Counted from the first letter of the stretch, positions 48,691 through 58,181 are shown. The stretch is DNA of 64,000 nucleotides from Arthrobacter russicus (GCF_031454135.1 NZ_JAVDQF010000001.1:2232001-2296000), one strand, 5' to 3'. Notes: generated by a model from the letters alone, not told the origin. Made by a program: numbers and translations.

Positions 48691-50553
48691 TCAGCCGCCC
48701 GCGGTCACCACCTGCGCGCTGGTCCCGCCGCGGCGCTCCGTTTCCCCGACCGCGGTGATTTCGGCTGCAGCCCCGGCGCCCGGAGGGCTGAATTCCAGGG
48801 CTGCGACCACTCCGATGGTCGGCGGGGTCACGCTTGCCGGGTTCTGGTCGGGGGTCGGGGCCACCACGAATTTGTAGCCGGCGGCTTTGGCCTGGTCTGC
48901 TTCCGGCAGTTTCTCGAACGCCGGTTCGATCAAAGTGGTGGCGCCGTTGCGCTGGGATGCGCGTGGTGCGGCGACCGCATCTTGCAGCGACATGCCGAGG
49001 TCGATCCGGTTCATCAAGACCTGCAGCACCGTGGTGATGATGGTCGAGCCGCCGGGGGAGCCCAACGCGAGGTAGGGCTTCCCGGCTTGGAGCACGATCG
49101 TCGGGGACATCGAGGAGCGGGGCCGTTTGCCCGGTGCCGGCAGATTCGGATCGTCGGCACCCGGTGCCGAGGCGGCGAAATCGAAGTCCGTGAGTTCGTT
49201 GTTGAGCAGGAATCCGCGTCCTGGAACCAGAATTCCGCTGCCGCCGTAGAAGTTGATGGTGTTCGTGTAGGACGCGACATTCCCCTCGGCATCTGAGACC
49301 ACGAAATGATTGGTCTGTTGGCCTTCGGCGGTTTCGACGCCGCTGGCCACCGGAACGGAACAATCCGTAGCGGTCAACGACCCGGCCGGCTGCGGTGCGG
49401 GCAGCGCTTTCGCCGGGTCGATCAAACAGGCCCGGGACTTCGCGAAGCCTTCGGAGAGCAGCACGTCGTCGGGAACTTTGACCGAAGCCCGGTCGCCCAC
49501 GTAGGCGTTGCGGTCGGCGAAGGCCAGTTTGCTGGCTTCCAGGAAGCGCATCGTGGCGACCGCCTTGCTTTCGTCCTTGAGCGGGAACTGCTCCAGGATC
49601 TTCAGTGCCTCGCCCACGGTCACCCCGCCGGATGACGAGGAACCCATGCCATAGACGTCCAAGCCCCGGTAGCTGCTGCGAATCGGATCCGCGTCCAGTG
49701 CCTGGTACGAGGCGAGATCAGCCATGGTCATGTTCCCGATGGAAGCGGATTTGCCCTCGGCCACCGGTGGTTTGGTCACCGCATCGACCACTGCCTGGCC
49801 GATTTCGCCTTTGTAGAAGGCGTCGGTGCCCTGATCTGCAATGGTCTGGTAGGTCCGCGCGAGGTCGGGGTTCTTCAGCAGCTGCCCGGCGGCCAGGGGC
49901 TTGCCTCCGGGCAGGTAGGTGTCCGCGGTGTTTCGGAAGGTGCCGAAGGTTTTCTGCGAGTCCGCGATCTGGTTCTGCAATGCGGTGGTCACCGGGAAAC
50001 CCTGGTCCGCTACCGCGATCGCCGGCTTCAGCGCGGAGCCGAGATCCTGCTTGCCCCAGCGCTCGATGGCCCGCTGCCACAAGGCGAGTTGGCCGGGAAC
50101 GCCGACCGCGATGCCGCCGACGTTAGCCTGTTCCGTGCTGAGCGGTTTTCCGCTGCCGGGGTCCAGGAAAAGCGATGAAGTATCCGCTGCGCGGGCGGTT
50201 TCGCGTCCGTCGATGGTGCTGACTTGCCCGGTTTTGGCATCGTAGTAGACCAGGTACCCGCCACCGCCCAGCCCGGCCACGAACGGATCGGTGACGCCCA
50301 GCATCGCCGCTACCGCGACCGCGGCGTCGGCGGCATTTCCGCCGGATTTCAGTACGTCGATGCCGGCGCGGGTGGATTGCTGGGTATCTGAAACCACCGC
50401 GCCGCCGGTGCCCTGGGCGAAGGCCGAAAGCAGCTGCGCGGTCTCGATCGGCGCGGTCGCCGACGGGGCCGGGGCGGAACAGGCGACCAGGCCGGCGGCC
50501 AATGCGGCAGTCAGCACCGATGCTGAGGCGAGGGTCAGGGGTGAGCGTTTCAT
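48691..50553 (-). CDS. ggt: Gamma-glutamyltransferase lipoprotein
   Basis: 620-aa N-terminal nucleophile hydrolase, exported and lipidated (signal MKRSPLTLASASVLTAALAAGLVAC with lipobox LVAC). The large-subunit block begins GTGGAVVSDTQQSTRAGIDVLKSGGNAADAAVA. The autocatalytic cleavage and nucleophile site is GQQTNHFVVSD (Thr, about residue 424); GGSGILVPGRGFLLNNELTDFDF and PRSSMSPTIVL complete the small subunit. It cleaves glutathione-type gamma-glutamyl bonds. Divergent from pckA across a 277-base regulatory region with a perfect CRP/GlxR box. Confidence 0.94.
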   Translation of the reverse strand: MKRSPLTLASASVLTAALAAGLVACSAPAPSATAPIETAQLLSAFAQGTGGAVVSDTQQSTRAGIDVLKSGGNAADAAVAVAAMLGVTDPFVAGLGGGGYLVYYDAKTGQVSTIDGRETARAADTSSLFLDPGSGKPLSTEQANVGGIAVGVPGQLALWQRAIERWGKQDLGSALKPAIAVADQGFPVTTALQNQIADSQKTFGTFRNTADTYLPGGKPLAAGQLLKNPDLARTYQTIADQGTDAFYKGEIGQAVVDAVTKPPVAEGKSASIGNMTMADLASYQALDADPIRSSYRGLDVYGMGSSSSGGVTVGEALKILEQFPLKDESKAVATMRFLEASKLAFADRNAYVGDRASVKVPDDVLLSEGFAKSRACLIDPAKALPAPQPAGSLTATDCSVPVASGVETAEGQQTNHFVVSDAEGNVASYTNTINFYGGSGILVPGRGFLLNNELTDFDFAASAPGADDPNLPAPGKRPRSSMSPTIVLQAGKPYLALGSPGGSTIITTVLQVLMNRIDLGMSLQDAVAAPRASQRNGATTLIEPAFEKLPEADQAKAAGYKFVVAPTPDQNPASVTPPTIGVVAALEFSPPGAGAAAEITAVGETERRGGTSAQVVTAGG

Positions 50554-50645
50554 GGTCCTCCTCGACGAGTGTCCCGCAAGTAAAGCAGAGTGTGCCGACA
50601 GTTTGCCGAATGGGTCATCGCAAATTCTGAAAATGACCTTTGATC

Positions 50646-50657
50646 TAGACCGGTCTA
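50646..50657. promoter_or_regulatory. 12-bp palindrome abutting the CRP/GlxR site
   Basis: TAGACCGGTCTA is a perfect 12-base palindrome directly adjacent to the CRP/GlxR box at 50658-50673 in the ggt/pckA gap. Its regulator is unknown; the arrangement suggests a composite control site. Confidence 0.5.
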
Positions 50658-50673
50658 TGTGACCTTAATCACA
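50658..50673. promoter_or_regulatory. CRP/GlxR-type binding site in the ggt/pckA gap
   Basis: TGTGACCTTAATCACA matches TGTGA-N6-TCACA exactly, about 158 bases upstream of pckA and 105 bases from the divergent ggt start. GlxR control of PEP carboxykinase is established in Corynebacterium, which supports a cAMP-linked gluconeogenic switch here. Confidence 0.8.
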
Positions 50674-50830
50674 CAAGCTTGATCGAAAAGTGTCTCAATT
50701 CCTTGGAAACTCAAGGATCCGGCGCACTTTGGAAACGCCGAATCTGCAATCGCGGTGGGGGATCTGATCAATTTCCACGCCGCTGCGCCCTACTCTGAAT
50801 GGCATTACCTGACCCAATGAAGGGAAGATC

Positions 50831-52654
50831 ATGGGCCTCTCTGCAGAAACAGTTCTGGATACCGCACCCACGACCAATCGGCGTTTGCTCGATTGGGTGG
50901 CGGAGGTCGCCGAGCTCACCGAGCCCGATTCGATCTATTGGGTCGACGGCTCCGAGGCCGAAAACACCCGGTTGACCGAGGAACTGGTTGCCGCAGGGAC
51001 GCTCACCAAGCTGAACCCGGAGCTCTTCCCGAATTCCTTCGCGGCGTTCTCCGACCCGAAGGACGTGGCCCGGGTCGAGGAGCAGACCTTCATCTGCTCG
51101 GTCAAGGAACATGACGCCGGCTTCACCAACAACTGGATGGAGCCCGCAGAAATGCGGACCAAGCTGAACAGCCTGTTCAAAGGTTCGATGCGCGGTCGCA
51201 CGATGTACGTGATCCCGTTCGTCATGGGCCACTTGGACGCCAAGCGCCCCAAATTCGGCGTCGAAATCACGGATTCGGCCTATGTGGTCGCCTCGATGCG
51301 GATCATGGCGCGGATCGGCACCGAGGTGCTGCGCAAGATCGAAGAGCTGGATGCCTTCTTCGTGCCGGCAGTCCACTCGCTCGGTGCCCCGTTGGAACCC
51401 GGGCAGGCGGACGTGCCGTGGCCCTGCAACGATGAGAAATGGATTGTGCATTTCCCGGAAAGCCGGGAAATCTGGTCCTATGGCTCCGGCTACGGTGGCA
51501 ACGCTTTGCTGGGCAAGAAATGCTACGCCCTGCGCATCGCCTCGGTAATGGCGCACGACGAGGGCTGGTTGGCCGAGCACATGCTCATTCTCAAGCTCAC
51601 TTCGCCGGAACAGAAAACCTACTATTTGGCGGCGGCCTTCCCCTCCGCTTGCGGCAAGACCAACCTTGCGCTGCTCGATCCGACGATCAAGGGCTGGAAA
51701 GTCGAGACACTCGGTGACGACATCACCTGGATGAATTTCGACGACGAAGGCGCACTCCGCGCGGTCAACCCGGAAGCTGGCTTGTTCGGCGTCGCGCCGG
51801 GCACCGGTTGGGACACCAACCCGAACGCGATGCGCGCGATCGCCAAGGGCAACTCGATCTTCACCAACGTCGCTTTGACCGACGACGGCGGAGTCTGGTG
51901 GGAGGGCATGACCACCGAAACGCCGGCGCACTTGACCGACTGGCGGGGAAACTCCTGGACGCCGGACTCCAGCGAGCCCGCGGCGCACCCGAATTCGCGG
52001 TTCTGCACTCCGATCGATCAGATCGACATGCTGGCGCCGGAATACAACGAACCGGACGGCGTGCCGCTCTCCGCAATCTTGTTCGGCGGCCGTCGCAAGA
52101 CCACGATCCCCTTGGTGACCCAGTCGCGGGATTGGACCAACGGCATCTTCATGGGCTCCACGCTCTCCTCGGAGACCACCGCCGCCGCGGCCGGTGCCGT
52201 AGGCGTGGTCCGGCGCGATCCGATGGCGATGCTGCCGTTCATCGGCTACGACGCCGGTGATTACCTCAAGCACTGGGTGGAACTGTCCAAGCAGGGCGAT
52301 CCGGAGAAGCTGCCGAAAATCTTTTTGGTGAACTGGTTCCGTCGCACGGCCGACGGCGGCTTCGCCTGGCCCGGCTTCGGCGACAACTCGCGCGTGGTCA
52401 AGTGGGCGATCGAGCGGATCGAGGGCAAGGCCGACGCGGTGGAGACCCCGATCGGTTTCGTGCCGACGAAAGAATCGCTGGACCTGGAAGGGCTGGAGAT
52501 CTCGGACGAGCAGCTTTCTGACGCGTTGCGTGTGGACGCGCTGGAGTGGGCCGCCGAGTCGGAGAGCATCGAGGAATGGTACCGGCGTTTCGGCGGCTCG
52601 CTGCCGGAAGAATTGCTCGGCGAACTCGAGGGTCTGAAGCAGCGCTTGGGTTAA
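50831..52654 (+). CDS. pckA: Phosphoenolpyruvate carboxykinase (GTP)
   Basis: 607 aa, the normal length for GTP-type PEPCK. Reaction: oxaloacetate + GTP to PEP + GDP + CO2, the gluconeogenic entry step. Motifs: [13 protein letters not shown] (kinase-1 P-loop with the reactive Cys, about residue 270), [13 protein letters not shown] (kinase-2), [19 protein letters not shown], and [22 protein letters not shown] (substrate Arg region). The ATG at 50831 is preceded by AGGGAAGATC. Upstream lies a CRP/GlxR box; the gene ends next to a palindromic element shared with the convergent hmp gene. Confidence 0.97.
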   Translation: MGLSAETVLDTAPTTNRRLLDWVAEVAELTEPDSIYWVDGSEAENTRLTEELVAAGTLTKLNPELFPNSFAAFSDPKDVARVEEQTFICSVKEHDAGFTNNWMEPAEMRTKLNSLFKGSMRGRTMYVIPFVMGHLDAKRPKFGVEITDSAYVVASMRIMARIGTEVLRKIEELDAFFVPAVHSLGAPLEPGQADVPWPCNDEKWIVHFPESREIWSYGSGYGGNALLGKKCYALRIASVMAHDEGWLAEHMLILKLTSPEQKTYYLAAAFPSACGKTNLALLDPTIKGWKVETLGDDITWMNFDDEGALRAVNPEAGLFGVAPGTGWDTNPNAMRAIAKGNSIFTNVALTDDGGVWWEGMTTETPAHLTDWRGNSWTPDSSEPAAHPNSRFCTPIDQIDMLAPEYNEPDGVPLSAILFGGRRKTTIPLVTQSRDWTNGIFMGSTLSSETTAAAAGAVGVVRRDPMAMLPFIGYDAGDYLKHWVELSKQGDPEKLPKIFLVNWFRRTADGGFAWPGFGDNSRVVKWAIERIEGKADAVETPIGFVPTKESLDLEGLEISDEQLSDALRVDALEWAAESESIEEWYRRFGGSLPEELLGELEGLKQRLG

Positions 52655-52668
52655 GTGCACTCGGTTTC

Positions 52669-52737
52669 AGATAGCCGCCCGCCTTTCGGTGAGCCCTTTG
52701 CGCGTCAAAACGCTAACCGAAAGCCGGGCGGCTATCT
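52669..52737. repeat. 22-bp-arm palindrome between convergent pckA and hmp
   Basis: AGATAGCCGCCCGCCTTTCGGT (52669-52690) pairs 21/22 with 52716-52737, around a 25-base loop. It lies between convergent genes and could terminate transcription in both directions, but no U-tract follows either arm. Confidence 0.85.
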
Positions 52738-52753
52738 GGTTTCGGCTGGAGAG

Positions 52754-53935
52754 TTACGCCGAGGCGAGCCAGAGGTCTGGTCCGAACACTTCGTAGTGGA
52801 TGTGCTCCGGCTCGATGCCGAGATCGATGGCCTCCTGCCGAATCGCCCGCATGAAGCCCAGCGGACCGCAGAGGTGCAGGACGGCACGCGGCGGCAAGGC
52901 GACGTCCTTGAGCGACATCCGGCCGTGGTGGGCGCCCTCGGCGGGCTCTTCGAACCAAAGCTGCAGCTGACCATCGGGCAGCGCCGCGACATCCTGGCGC
53001 ATCTGGTCCGCCAGGGCCCAGTGCTCCGCGCGCCGCTCCGTGTGCAGAGCCAGGACTTTCCGCGGGCTCTGCTGATCGGAAAGCGAGCGGAGCGTGGCGG
53101 CCATCGGAGTGCAGCCGATGCCCGCCGAGGCCAGGACCACGGGGCGGTCCGAATCGCCCAGGGCCACGTCCCCGGCCGGCGCGGAGAGTTCGATGACGTC
53201 CCCGACGTGGACGTCGTCGTGCAGGGCTCGGGAGACTTCCCCGTCGTATTTCACGGTGAAAGTCCGTTGCCGGCTGGATTCGGCGTCGGCGGAGAGCGAG
53301 TACTGGCGAGTCTGGTGAATGCCGTCGGCCATCCGGACTTTCACGCTGATGTATTGCCCGGGCCGGCCCGGTCGGGCGGCGGTGGCGTCGACCGGGTCGA
53401 CGACGAAGCTCATCGCGTGCGTTCCGGCCGGGGTCTTGCGCACCACCCGCCAGGGCGACCAGACCGCGGCATTCCCATTGGCGGCATACAGCTGGGCTTC
53501 CCGGCCGGAGAGTTCTTCCGCCATGAGCCAGTACACCTCGGTCCAGGCTGCGGCGATCTCCGGGGTGAGCACATCGGCCAACTCAATCGCGATGGCGCCG
53601 AACAGGTAGTCGTACACCAGCTGGTACTGCTCCGGAGTGATGCCCAAGGAGACGTGCTTGTGCGCGATCCGCTCGACGAGTTGCTGCCCGCTGCGCTTCA
53701 CAGGATCCATGGGCGCAGGATCCTTGAGCAGGTGCACGGCGTAGCCGGCGATCGCCCCGGCCAGCGCCTGGCGCTGCTCACCCGAACGCTGGTTGGCCCG
53801 GTTGAAGAGCCCGTCCAGGAGTTCGGGGTGTTCGCCGAGCATGGTGTCGTAGAAACGCGCGGTAATCGCGTCGAGCCGCGCGCCGACCAGGGGCAGCGTG
53901 GCTTGGATGATCGGACGTGAGGCCGGAGTCAGCAT
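52754..53935 (-). CDS. hmp: Flavohemoglobin (nitric oxide dioxygenase)
   Basis: 393 aa that converts NO to nitrate using O2 and NAD(P)H. Globin domain: TLPLVGARLDAITARFYDTMLGEHPELLDGLFNRANQ with heme residues and proximal His in RIAHKHVSLGI. The reductase half has the FAD motif RQYSLSAD and the NAD-site LASAGIGCTPM and CGPLGFMRAI. The ATG at 53935 (MLTPASRPII) matches the family N-terminus and has GGAAAGAACCCC upstream. Regulated, by context, by the upstream NsrR-type repressor through a long palindrome (53953-54011). Confidence 0.95.
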   Translation of the reverse strand: MLTPASRPIIQATLPLVGARLDAITARFYDTMLGEHPELLDGLFNRANQRSGEQRQALAGAIAGYAVHLLKDPAPMDPVKRSGQQLVERIAHKHVSLGITPEQYQLVYDYLFGAIAIELADVLTPEIAAAWTEVYWLMAEELSGREAQLYAANGNAAVWSPWRVVRKTPAGTHAMSFVVDPVDATAARPGRPGQYISVKVRMADGIHQTRQYSLSADAESSRQRTFTVKYDGEVSRALHDDVHVGDVIELSAPAGDVALGDSDRPVVLASAGIGCTPMAATLRSLSDQQSPRKVLALHTERRAEHWALADQMRQDVAALPDGQLQLWFEEPAEGAHHGRMSLKDVALPPRAVLHLCGPLGFMRAIRQEAIDLGIEPEHIHYEVFGPDLWLASA

Positions 53936-53952
53936 GGGGTTCTTTCCGTCGT

Positions 53953-54011
53953 GGTAGAAGACTAGCTTTAAATAAGCATTCAAAATACTTATTTAAAACT
54001 AGTCTTCTACC
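53953..54011. promoter_or_regulatory. 59-base palindrome upstream of hmp with NsrR-like core
   Basis: A 24-base left arm (53953-53976) and right arm (53988-54011) match in 23 positions around an 11-base centre. The core AAATAAGCATTCAAAATA followed by CTTATTT resembles NsrR boxes (AAGATGCATTTnAAATGCATCTT type). It lies between an NsrR-like gene and hmp and is the likely operator, or an attenuating hairpin in the transcript. Confidence 0.7.
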
Positions 54012-54035
54012 AGTCGTAGAATTAATCAAATCCGG

Positions 54036-54476
54036 CTATCGGATGCCGGGCAGACCCAGCAGCACCGGGCGCATCTGCGCCGGATGCGGCAGCTCGGCGA
54101 TGACCACCTGGTCCAAGCTCCGATAAAACGCCTCTTTGGCCCGGTCGAGTGCCGATTGCAGGGTGCATTGGTGGTTCAACGGGCAATCGCCCTGGGCGCT
54201 CCGGCAGGCAGCGGGGAACTCGTCCTTGTCCAAGGAACGCAGCAGCCCGCCGACGCTGGCGGTCAAGCCGGAAGCGCTGATCCGGACCCCGCCGCCGCGG
54301 CCGCGGCTGGAATCCAACAAGCCGAGTTCGGCCAGTTTGAGCACGGCTTTGCTCACATGGTTGTAGGGCACGCCGACTGCTTCGGCGATACTCCGGGACG
54401 TCAGTTGGCGATCCGGGGTTGCGGCCAGAAGCATCAGGATCCGAAGGCTAGCGTCTTCGAAAACGCTGATCCGCAT
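54036..54476 (-). CDS. nsrR: Rrf2-family repressor, NsrR-like
   Basis: 146-aa winged-helix Fe-S regulator. HTH DASLRILMLLAATPDRQLTSRSIAEAVGVPYNHVSKAVLKLAELGLLDSSRG and wing RGRGGGVRISA. The [Fe-S] ligands are three cysteines in the spacing CRSAQGDCPLNHQC, as in NsrR, which senses NO. It precedes hmp on the same strand with the palindrome between them, so NO-responsive derepression of hmp is the straightforward reading. Confidence 0.9.
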   Translation of the reverse strand: MRISVFEDASLRILMLLAATPDRQLTSRSIAEAVGVPYNHVSKAVLKLAELGLLDSSRGRGGGVRISASGLTASVGGLLRSLDKDEFPAACRSAQGDCPLNHQCTLQSALDRAKEAFYRSLDQVVIAELPHPAQMRPVLLGLPGIR

Positions 54477-54488
54477 GGGCGGGCGAGC

Positions 54489-55901
54489 CTAGACGCGGAC
54501 CAGCGTGAGCACCGCGTCGCGCAGTTCCTCCAGGGTCGGGCGGTCCTTGGCCTCGCCGTTGAAACGCAGGTAAGGCTCGGTGTTCGACGGCCGCAGGTTG
54601 AACCACCAGTCACCGGAATCCGCGGAGAAGGTCACGCCGTCCAATTCATCGACCGTGACGCCCTCGCGTTCGTACACTTCGCGGACTCTGCCGACCGCCG
54701 CCGATTTGTCGTCGATCTTGGAGTTGATCTCGCCGGAGGAAACGTAGGGTTCGTATTCGGCGCCGAGCTCGGAGAGCGGCAACGGCTGCTCGCCCAAAGC
54801 GGCCAGCACGTGCATCGCGGCGAGCATCCCGGTGTCCGCGTTGTAGAAATCGCGGAAATAGTAGTGCGCCGAGTGCTCGCCGCCGAATACCGCGCCTTCA
54901 GCTGCCATGACTGCTTTGATGAAGGAATGCCCCACCCGGGTGCGCACCGGCCGGCCGCCGTCGGCCAACACCAGCTCCGGCACCGCACGCGAGGTGATCA
55001 GGTTGTGGATGATCGTCGGAGTTTCTTCGCCGGCTGCACGGGCCCGGGCGATTTCCCGGCGGGCGACCAAGGCGGTGACCGCCGAGGGGGAGACCGGATC
55101 GCCCTTTTCGTCGATCACGAAGCAACGGTCCGCGTCGCCGTCGAAAGCCAGGCCGATATCTGCCCCGTGCGCGACGACGGCGGCCTGCAAATCGACCAGA
55201 TTGGCCGGTTCCAGCGGATTGGCTTCGTGGTTCGGGAACGTGCCGTCCAATTCGAAGTACATCGGGATGATTTCCAGCGGCAATGCGGGCAGCAATTGGT
55301 TGCCCAGCACCGCGGGCGTGGTGAGCCCGGCCATCCCGTTGCCGGCGTCCACGACCACTTTGAGCGGACGGGAGCCGCTGAGGTCGACGAGCGAACGCAG
55401 GTAACGGGCGTAATCCTTGAGCACGTCGCGGACGCCCATCTGGCCCGGGTTTTCCACCGCGGGTATGCCGGACGCCAGGTATTGCGCGGTGAGATCCCGG
55501 ATTTCGTTGAGCCCGGATTCCGAAGACAGCGGCACGGCGCCGGCCCGGGTCATTTTGATCCCGTTGTATTCGGCCGGGTTGTGGCTCGCGGTGAACATCG
55601 CCCCGGCCGCGTCGAAGTGCCCCGAGGCGAAGTAGAGTTCGTCGGTGGAAATCAGGTCGAGCAACTTGACGTCCGCACCGCGGAGATTCGCCCCGTGCGC
55701 GAAGGCCTTGCAGAATTCCGGTGACGACGGCCGCATGTCCCCGCCGACCAGGACGGTTTTCCCGGCGAGGTCCAAGGTGTCCACGAAGGCCGCTCCGATC
55801 GCCTCGACCATGGGCGCAGTGATGCTTTCGCCGACGATGCCGCGCACGTCGTAGGCCTTGAAAGACGCGGTCAGATCCAGGGTGTTCTCATTGCTCGTCA
55901 C
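54489..55901 (-). CDS. manB: Phosphomannomutase/phosphoglucomutase (ManB type)
   Basis: 470-aa alpha-D-phosphohexomutase. Domain 1 active Ser loop TASHNPAEYNG (phosphoserine near residue 106), metal loop AFDGDADRCFVID (about 253), sugar-specificity loop GGEHSAHYYFRDF (about 332), and the C-terminal phosphate-binding RPSNTEPYLR. It interconverts 6-phospho and 1-phospho mannose or glucose, feeding cell-wall glycan precursors. The GTG start at 55901 follows TACC. Divergent from recQ by 67 bases. Confidence 0.93.
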   Translation of the reverse strand: MTSNENTLDLTASFKAYDVRGIVGESITAPMVEAIGAAFVDTLDLAGKTVLVGGDMRPSSPEFCKAFAHGANLRGADVKLLDLISTDELYFASGHFDAAGAMFTASHNPAEYNGIKMTRAGAVPLSSESGLNEIRDLTAQYLASGIPAVENPGQMGVRDVLKDYARYLRSLVDLSGSRPLKVVVDAGNGMAGLTTPAVLGNQLLPALPLEIIPMYFELDGTFPNHEANPLEPANLVDLQAAVVAHGADIGLAFDGDADRCFVIDEKGDPVSPSAVTALVARREIARARAAGEETPTIIHNLITSRAVPELVLADGGRPVRTRVGHSFIKAVMAAEGAVFGGEHSAHYYFRDFYNADTGMLAAMHVLAALGEQPLPLSELGAEYEPYVSSGEINSKIDDKSAAVGRVREVYEREGVTVDELDGVTFSADSGDWWFNLRPSNTEPYLRFNGEAKDRPTLEELRDAVLTLVRV

Positions 55902-55968
55902 GGTACGAGCTTACCGGGTGGAGTTGTTGCTTTCATTCTTGTCGGCGTCGGCTGGAATACTTCAGAGC

Positions 55969-58161
55969 ATGAATCCGCAGACCCGAACCGATGCCCGCGA
56001 ACTCCTGGCGGCGCTGGTCGGCCGGCCGGATGCCGAATTCCACGACGGCCAGTTCGAAGCGATCGAGGCCCTGGTCGACGGCGGTCGGCGGGCCTTGGTG
56101 GTGCAGCGAACCGGCTGGGGGAAGTCCGCGGTCTATTTCGTGGCATCCCTTTTGCTGCGCCGCCGCGGCTCCGGGCCCACGCTGATCGTCTCGCCGCTCC
56201 TGGCCCTGATGCGGGACCAGGTCGCAGCGGCTGCCCGGGCCGGCGTGCGGGCGGTGGCGATCAACTCCGCGAACGCCACCGAATGGGATGCGGTGCGTGA
56301 AGCCTTGGCTGCGGATGAAGTCGATGTGCTGTTGGTGTCGCCGGAAAGGCTGAACAATCCGCGGTTCCGGGACGAACAGCTGCCGGATCTGATTCGCCGG
56401 ACCGGTTTGCTGGTGATCGACGAGGCGCACTGCATTTCGGACTGGGGGCACGACTTCCGGCCGGACTACCGGCGGATTGCGGAACTGATCGGTCAATTGC
56501 CGAGCACGGTTCCGGTCCTGGCCACGACCGCGACGGCGAATTCCCGGGTGGTTGCGGACATCGAAGAGCAGTTGGCCGGAGGTCCGCGCGCAGACGGTGG
56601 CGTGCGCAGCGACGGCGGAGTGCTGACGATCCGCGGCCCCTTGGCGCGCAAGTCCTTGCGACTGGGCGTGCTCCGGATGCAGAACTCGCGGGACCGGCTG
56701 GGCTGGTTGTTGAGCCATTTGGCCGAGCTGCCGGGCAGCGGGATCATCTATACGCTGACCGTTTCGGCGGCCGAGGACACCGCCCGGTTGCTCGCCGAAC
56801 GGGGCCACCAGGTTTTGGCCTACACCGGCCGCACGGACACCGCGGAGCGCGAATCGGCAGAGCAGCAGCTCAAGGACAACCAGATCAAGGCACTGGTGGC
56901 CACGAGTGCCTTGGGGATGGGCTTCGACAAACCCGATTTGGGTTTCGTGGTCCACCTGGGCGCGCCCGCTTCGCCGGTGGCCTACTACCAGCAGATCGGC
57001 CGCGCCGGCCGCAGCACCGAGAATGCCGACGTGGTGCTCTTGCCCGGCTCGGAAGACCAGGACATCTGGAAGTACTTCGCGACCGCGTCGATGCCGTCAC
57101 AAGCCAACGCGGATGCGGTGCTGCAGGCCCTGGCCGAGGCGCCCGGGGCGATGTCCGTCGCCGCGCTCGAAGTACGGGTCGACGTGCGTCGGACTCCGTT
57201 GGAATTGCTGCTCAAGGTGTTGGCCGTGGACGGAGCCGTGGAGCGGGTTGCCGGCGGCTGGCGCTCGACTGGCCAGCCCTGGGTCTATGACGCCGAGCGT
57301 TACCGCAGGATCGCGCAGGCCCGTTTGGACGAACAAGACTCAATGCTGGTTTACGAGCAGACCGCGGGCTGCCGGATGGAATATTTGGCCGCGGCTTTGG
57401 ACGATCCCACCGCTGCGCCATGCGGGCGCTGCGACAACTGCGCCGGGCGATGGTTTTCCGATGGGGTCGAACGCGAACAGCTCGACGCCGCCGCGCAGAC
57501 CTTGCGCCGGGCCGGAGTGGTGGTCGAGCCGAGGGCGCAGTGGCCGTCTGGAATGGACCGGTTGGGAGTGCCGGTGAAGGGCAAGATCCCGGCCGAGCAG
57601 TCCTGCGCCGAGGGCCGGGCGTTGGCCCGGCTGACCGATTTGGGCTGGGGCGGTGCGCTGCGCGAGATCTTCGCGGAAGGTGCCGCTGATGCGCCGATTT
57701 CCGCGGAGCTGCTGCAGGCCTGCGTCGGGGTGCTGAAGGACTGGGCCGGGGAAGGGTGGTCCGGGCAGGATCTTTCCGCAGCCGGCGGCTCAGGCGGCAA
57801 CCGGCCGGTTGCCGTGGTGTCGATTCCGGCCCGGGCCCGGCCGCTGCTGACCCGGTCCTTTGCGCAAGGTATCGCCGATATCGGCCGGTTGCCCTATTTG
57901 GGCGAGCTGAGCTTGGCACACGGCGGGCCGCGCGGCTCCCGGGGTGGCAACAGCGCCTATCGCCTCGCCGGAGTCTGGGACCGGCTGGTGGTCGGTCCCG
58001 AGCTGGCCGCATCCTTGGCCGAGCAGGGGGTCGTGGGCGGTACGGTATTGCTCGTCGACGATCTGGTGGACAGCCGCTGGACCATGACCCTGGCGGCCCG
58101 GGCGCTCCGCCAGGCCGGCGTCGGCGCCGTGCTCCCGTTGCTGTTGGCGCAGGCCGGCTGA
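55969..58161 (+). CDS. RecQ-family helicase fused to a phosphoribosyltransferase-like domain
   Basis: 730 aa. Helicase core: Walker A VVQRTGWGKSAVYF (about residue 42), DEAHCISDWGHDFRPDYRRI (about 150), motif VI QIGRAGRSTENADV (about 345). The zinc site C-x17-C-x2-C-x2-C (CRMEYLAAALDDPTAAPCGRCDNC) marks RecQ zinc binding, but no HRDC domain follows. Instead the C-terminus contains GGTVLLVDDLVDSRWTMTLAARALRQAGVGAV, which matches the PRPP-binding motif of type I phosphoribosyltransferases (as in ComF). A RecQ-PRT fusion is recurrent in actinobacteria; its role is unproven. Confidence 0.9.
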   Translation: MNPQTRTDARELLAALVGRPDAEFHDGQFEAIEALVDGGRRALVVQRTGWGKSAVYFVASLLLRRRGSGPTLIVSPLLALMRDQVAAAARAGVRAVAINSANATEWDAVREALAADEVDVLLVSPERLNNPRFRDEQLPDLIRRTGLLVIDEAHCISDWGHDFRPDYRRIAELIGQLPSTVPVLATTATANSRVVADIEEQLAGGPRADGGVRSDGGVLTIRGPLARKSLRLGVLRMQNSRDRLGWLLSHLAELPGSGIIYTLTVSAAEDTARLLAERGHQVLAYTGRTDTAERESAEQQLKDNQIKALVATSALGMGFDKPDLGFVVHLGAPASPVAYYQQIGRAGRSTENADVVLLPGSEDQDIWKYFATASMPSQANADAVLQALAEAPGAMSVAALEVRVDVRRTPLELLLKVLAVDGAVERVAGGWRSTGQPWVYDAERYRRIAQARLDEQDSMLVYEQTAGCRMEYLAAALDDPTAAPCGRCDNCAGRWFSDGVEREQLDAAAQTLRRAGVVVEPRAQWPSGMDRLGVPVKGKIPAEQSCAEGRALARLTDLGWGGALREIFAEGAADAPISAELLQACVGVLKDWAGEGWSGQDLSAAGGSGGNRPVAVVSIPARARPLLTRSFAQGIADIGRLPYLGELSLAHGGPRGSRGGNSAYRLAGVWDRLVVGPELAASLAEQGVVGGTVLLVDDLVDSRWTMTLAARALRQAGVGAVLPLLLAQAG

Positions 58162-58181
58162 CGATTCCGACCCTTTGGAAT

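Noticed and set aside
50768-52660. A 630-codon open frame on the strand opposite pckA
   Set aside because: It is antisense to a certain PEP carboxykinase and has no ribosome site or recognisable domain. Long opposite-strand frames are common in high-G+C genes with biased codon use.
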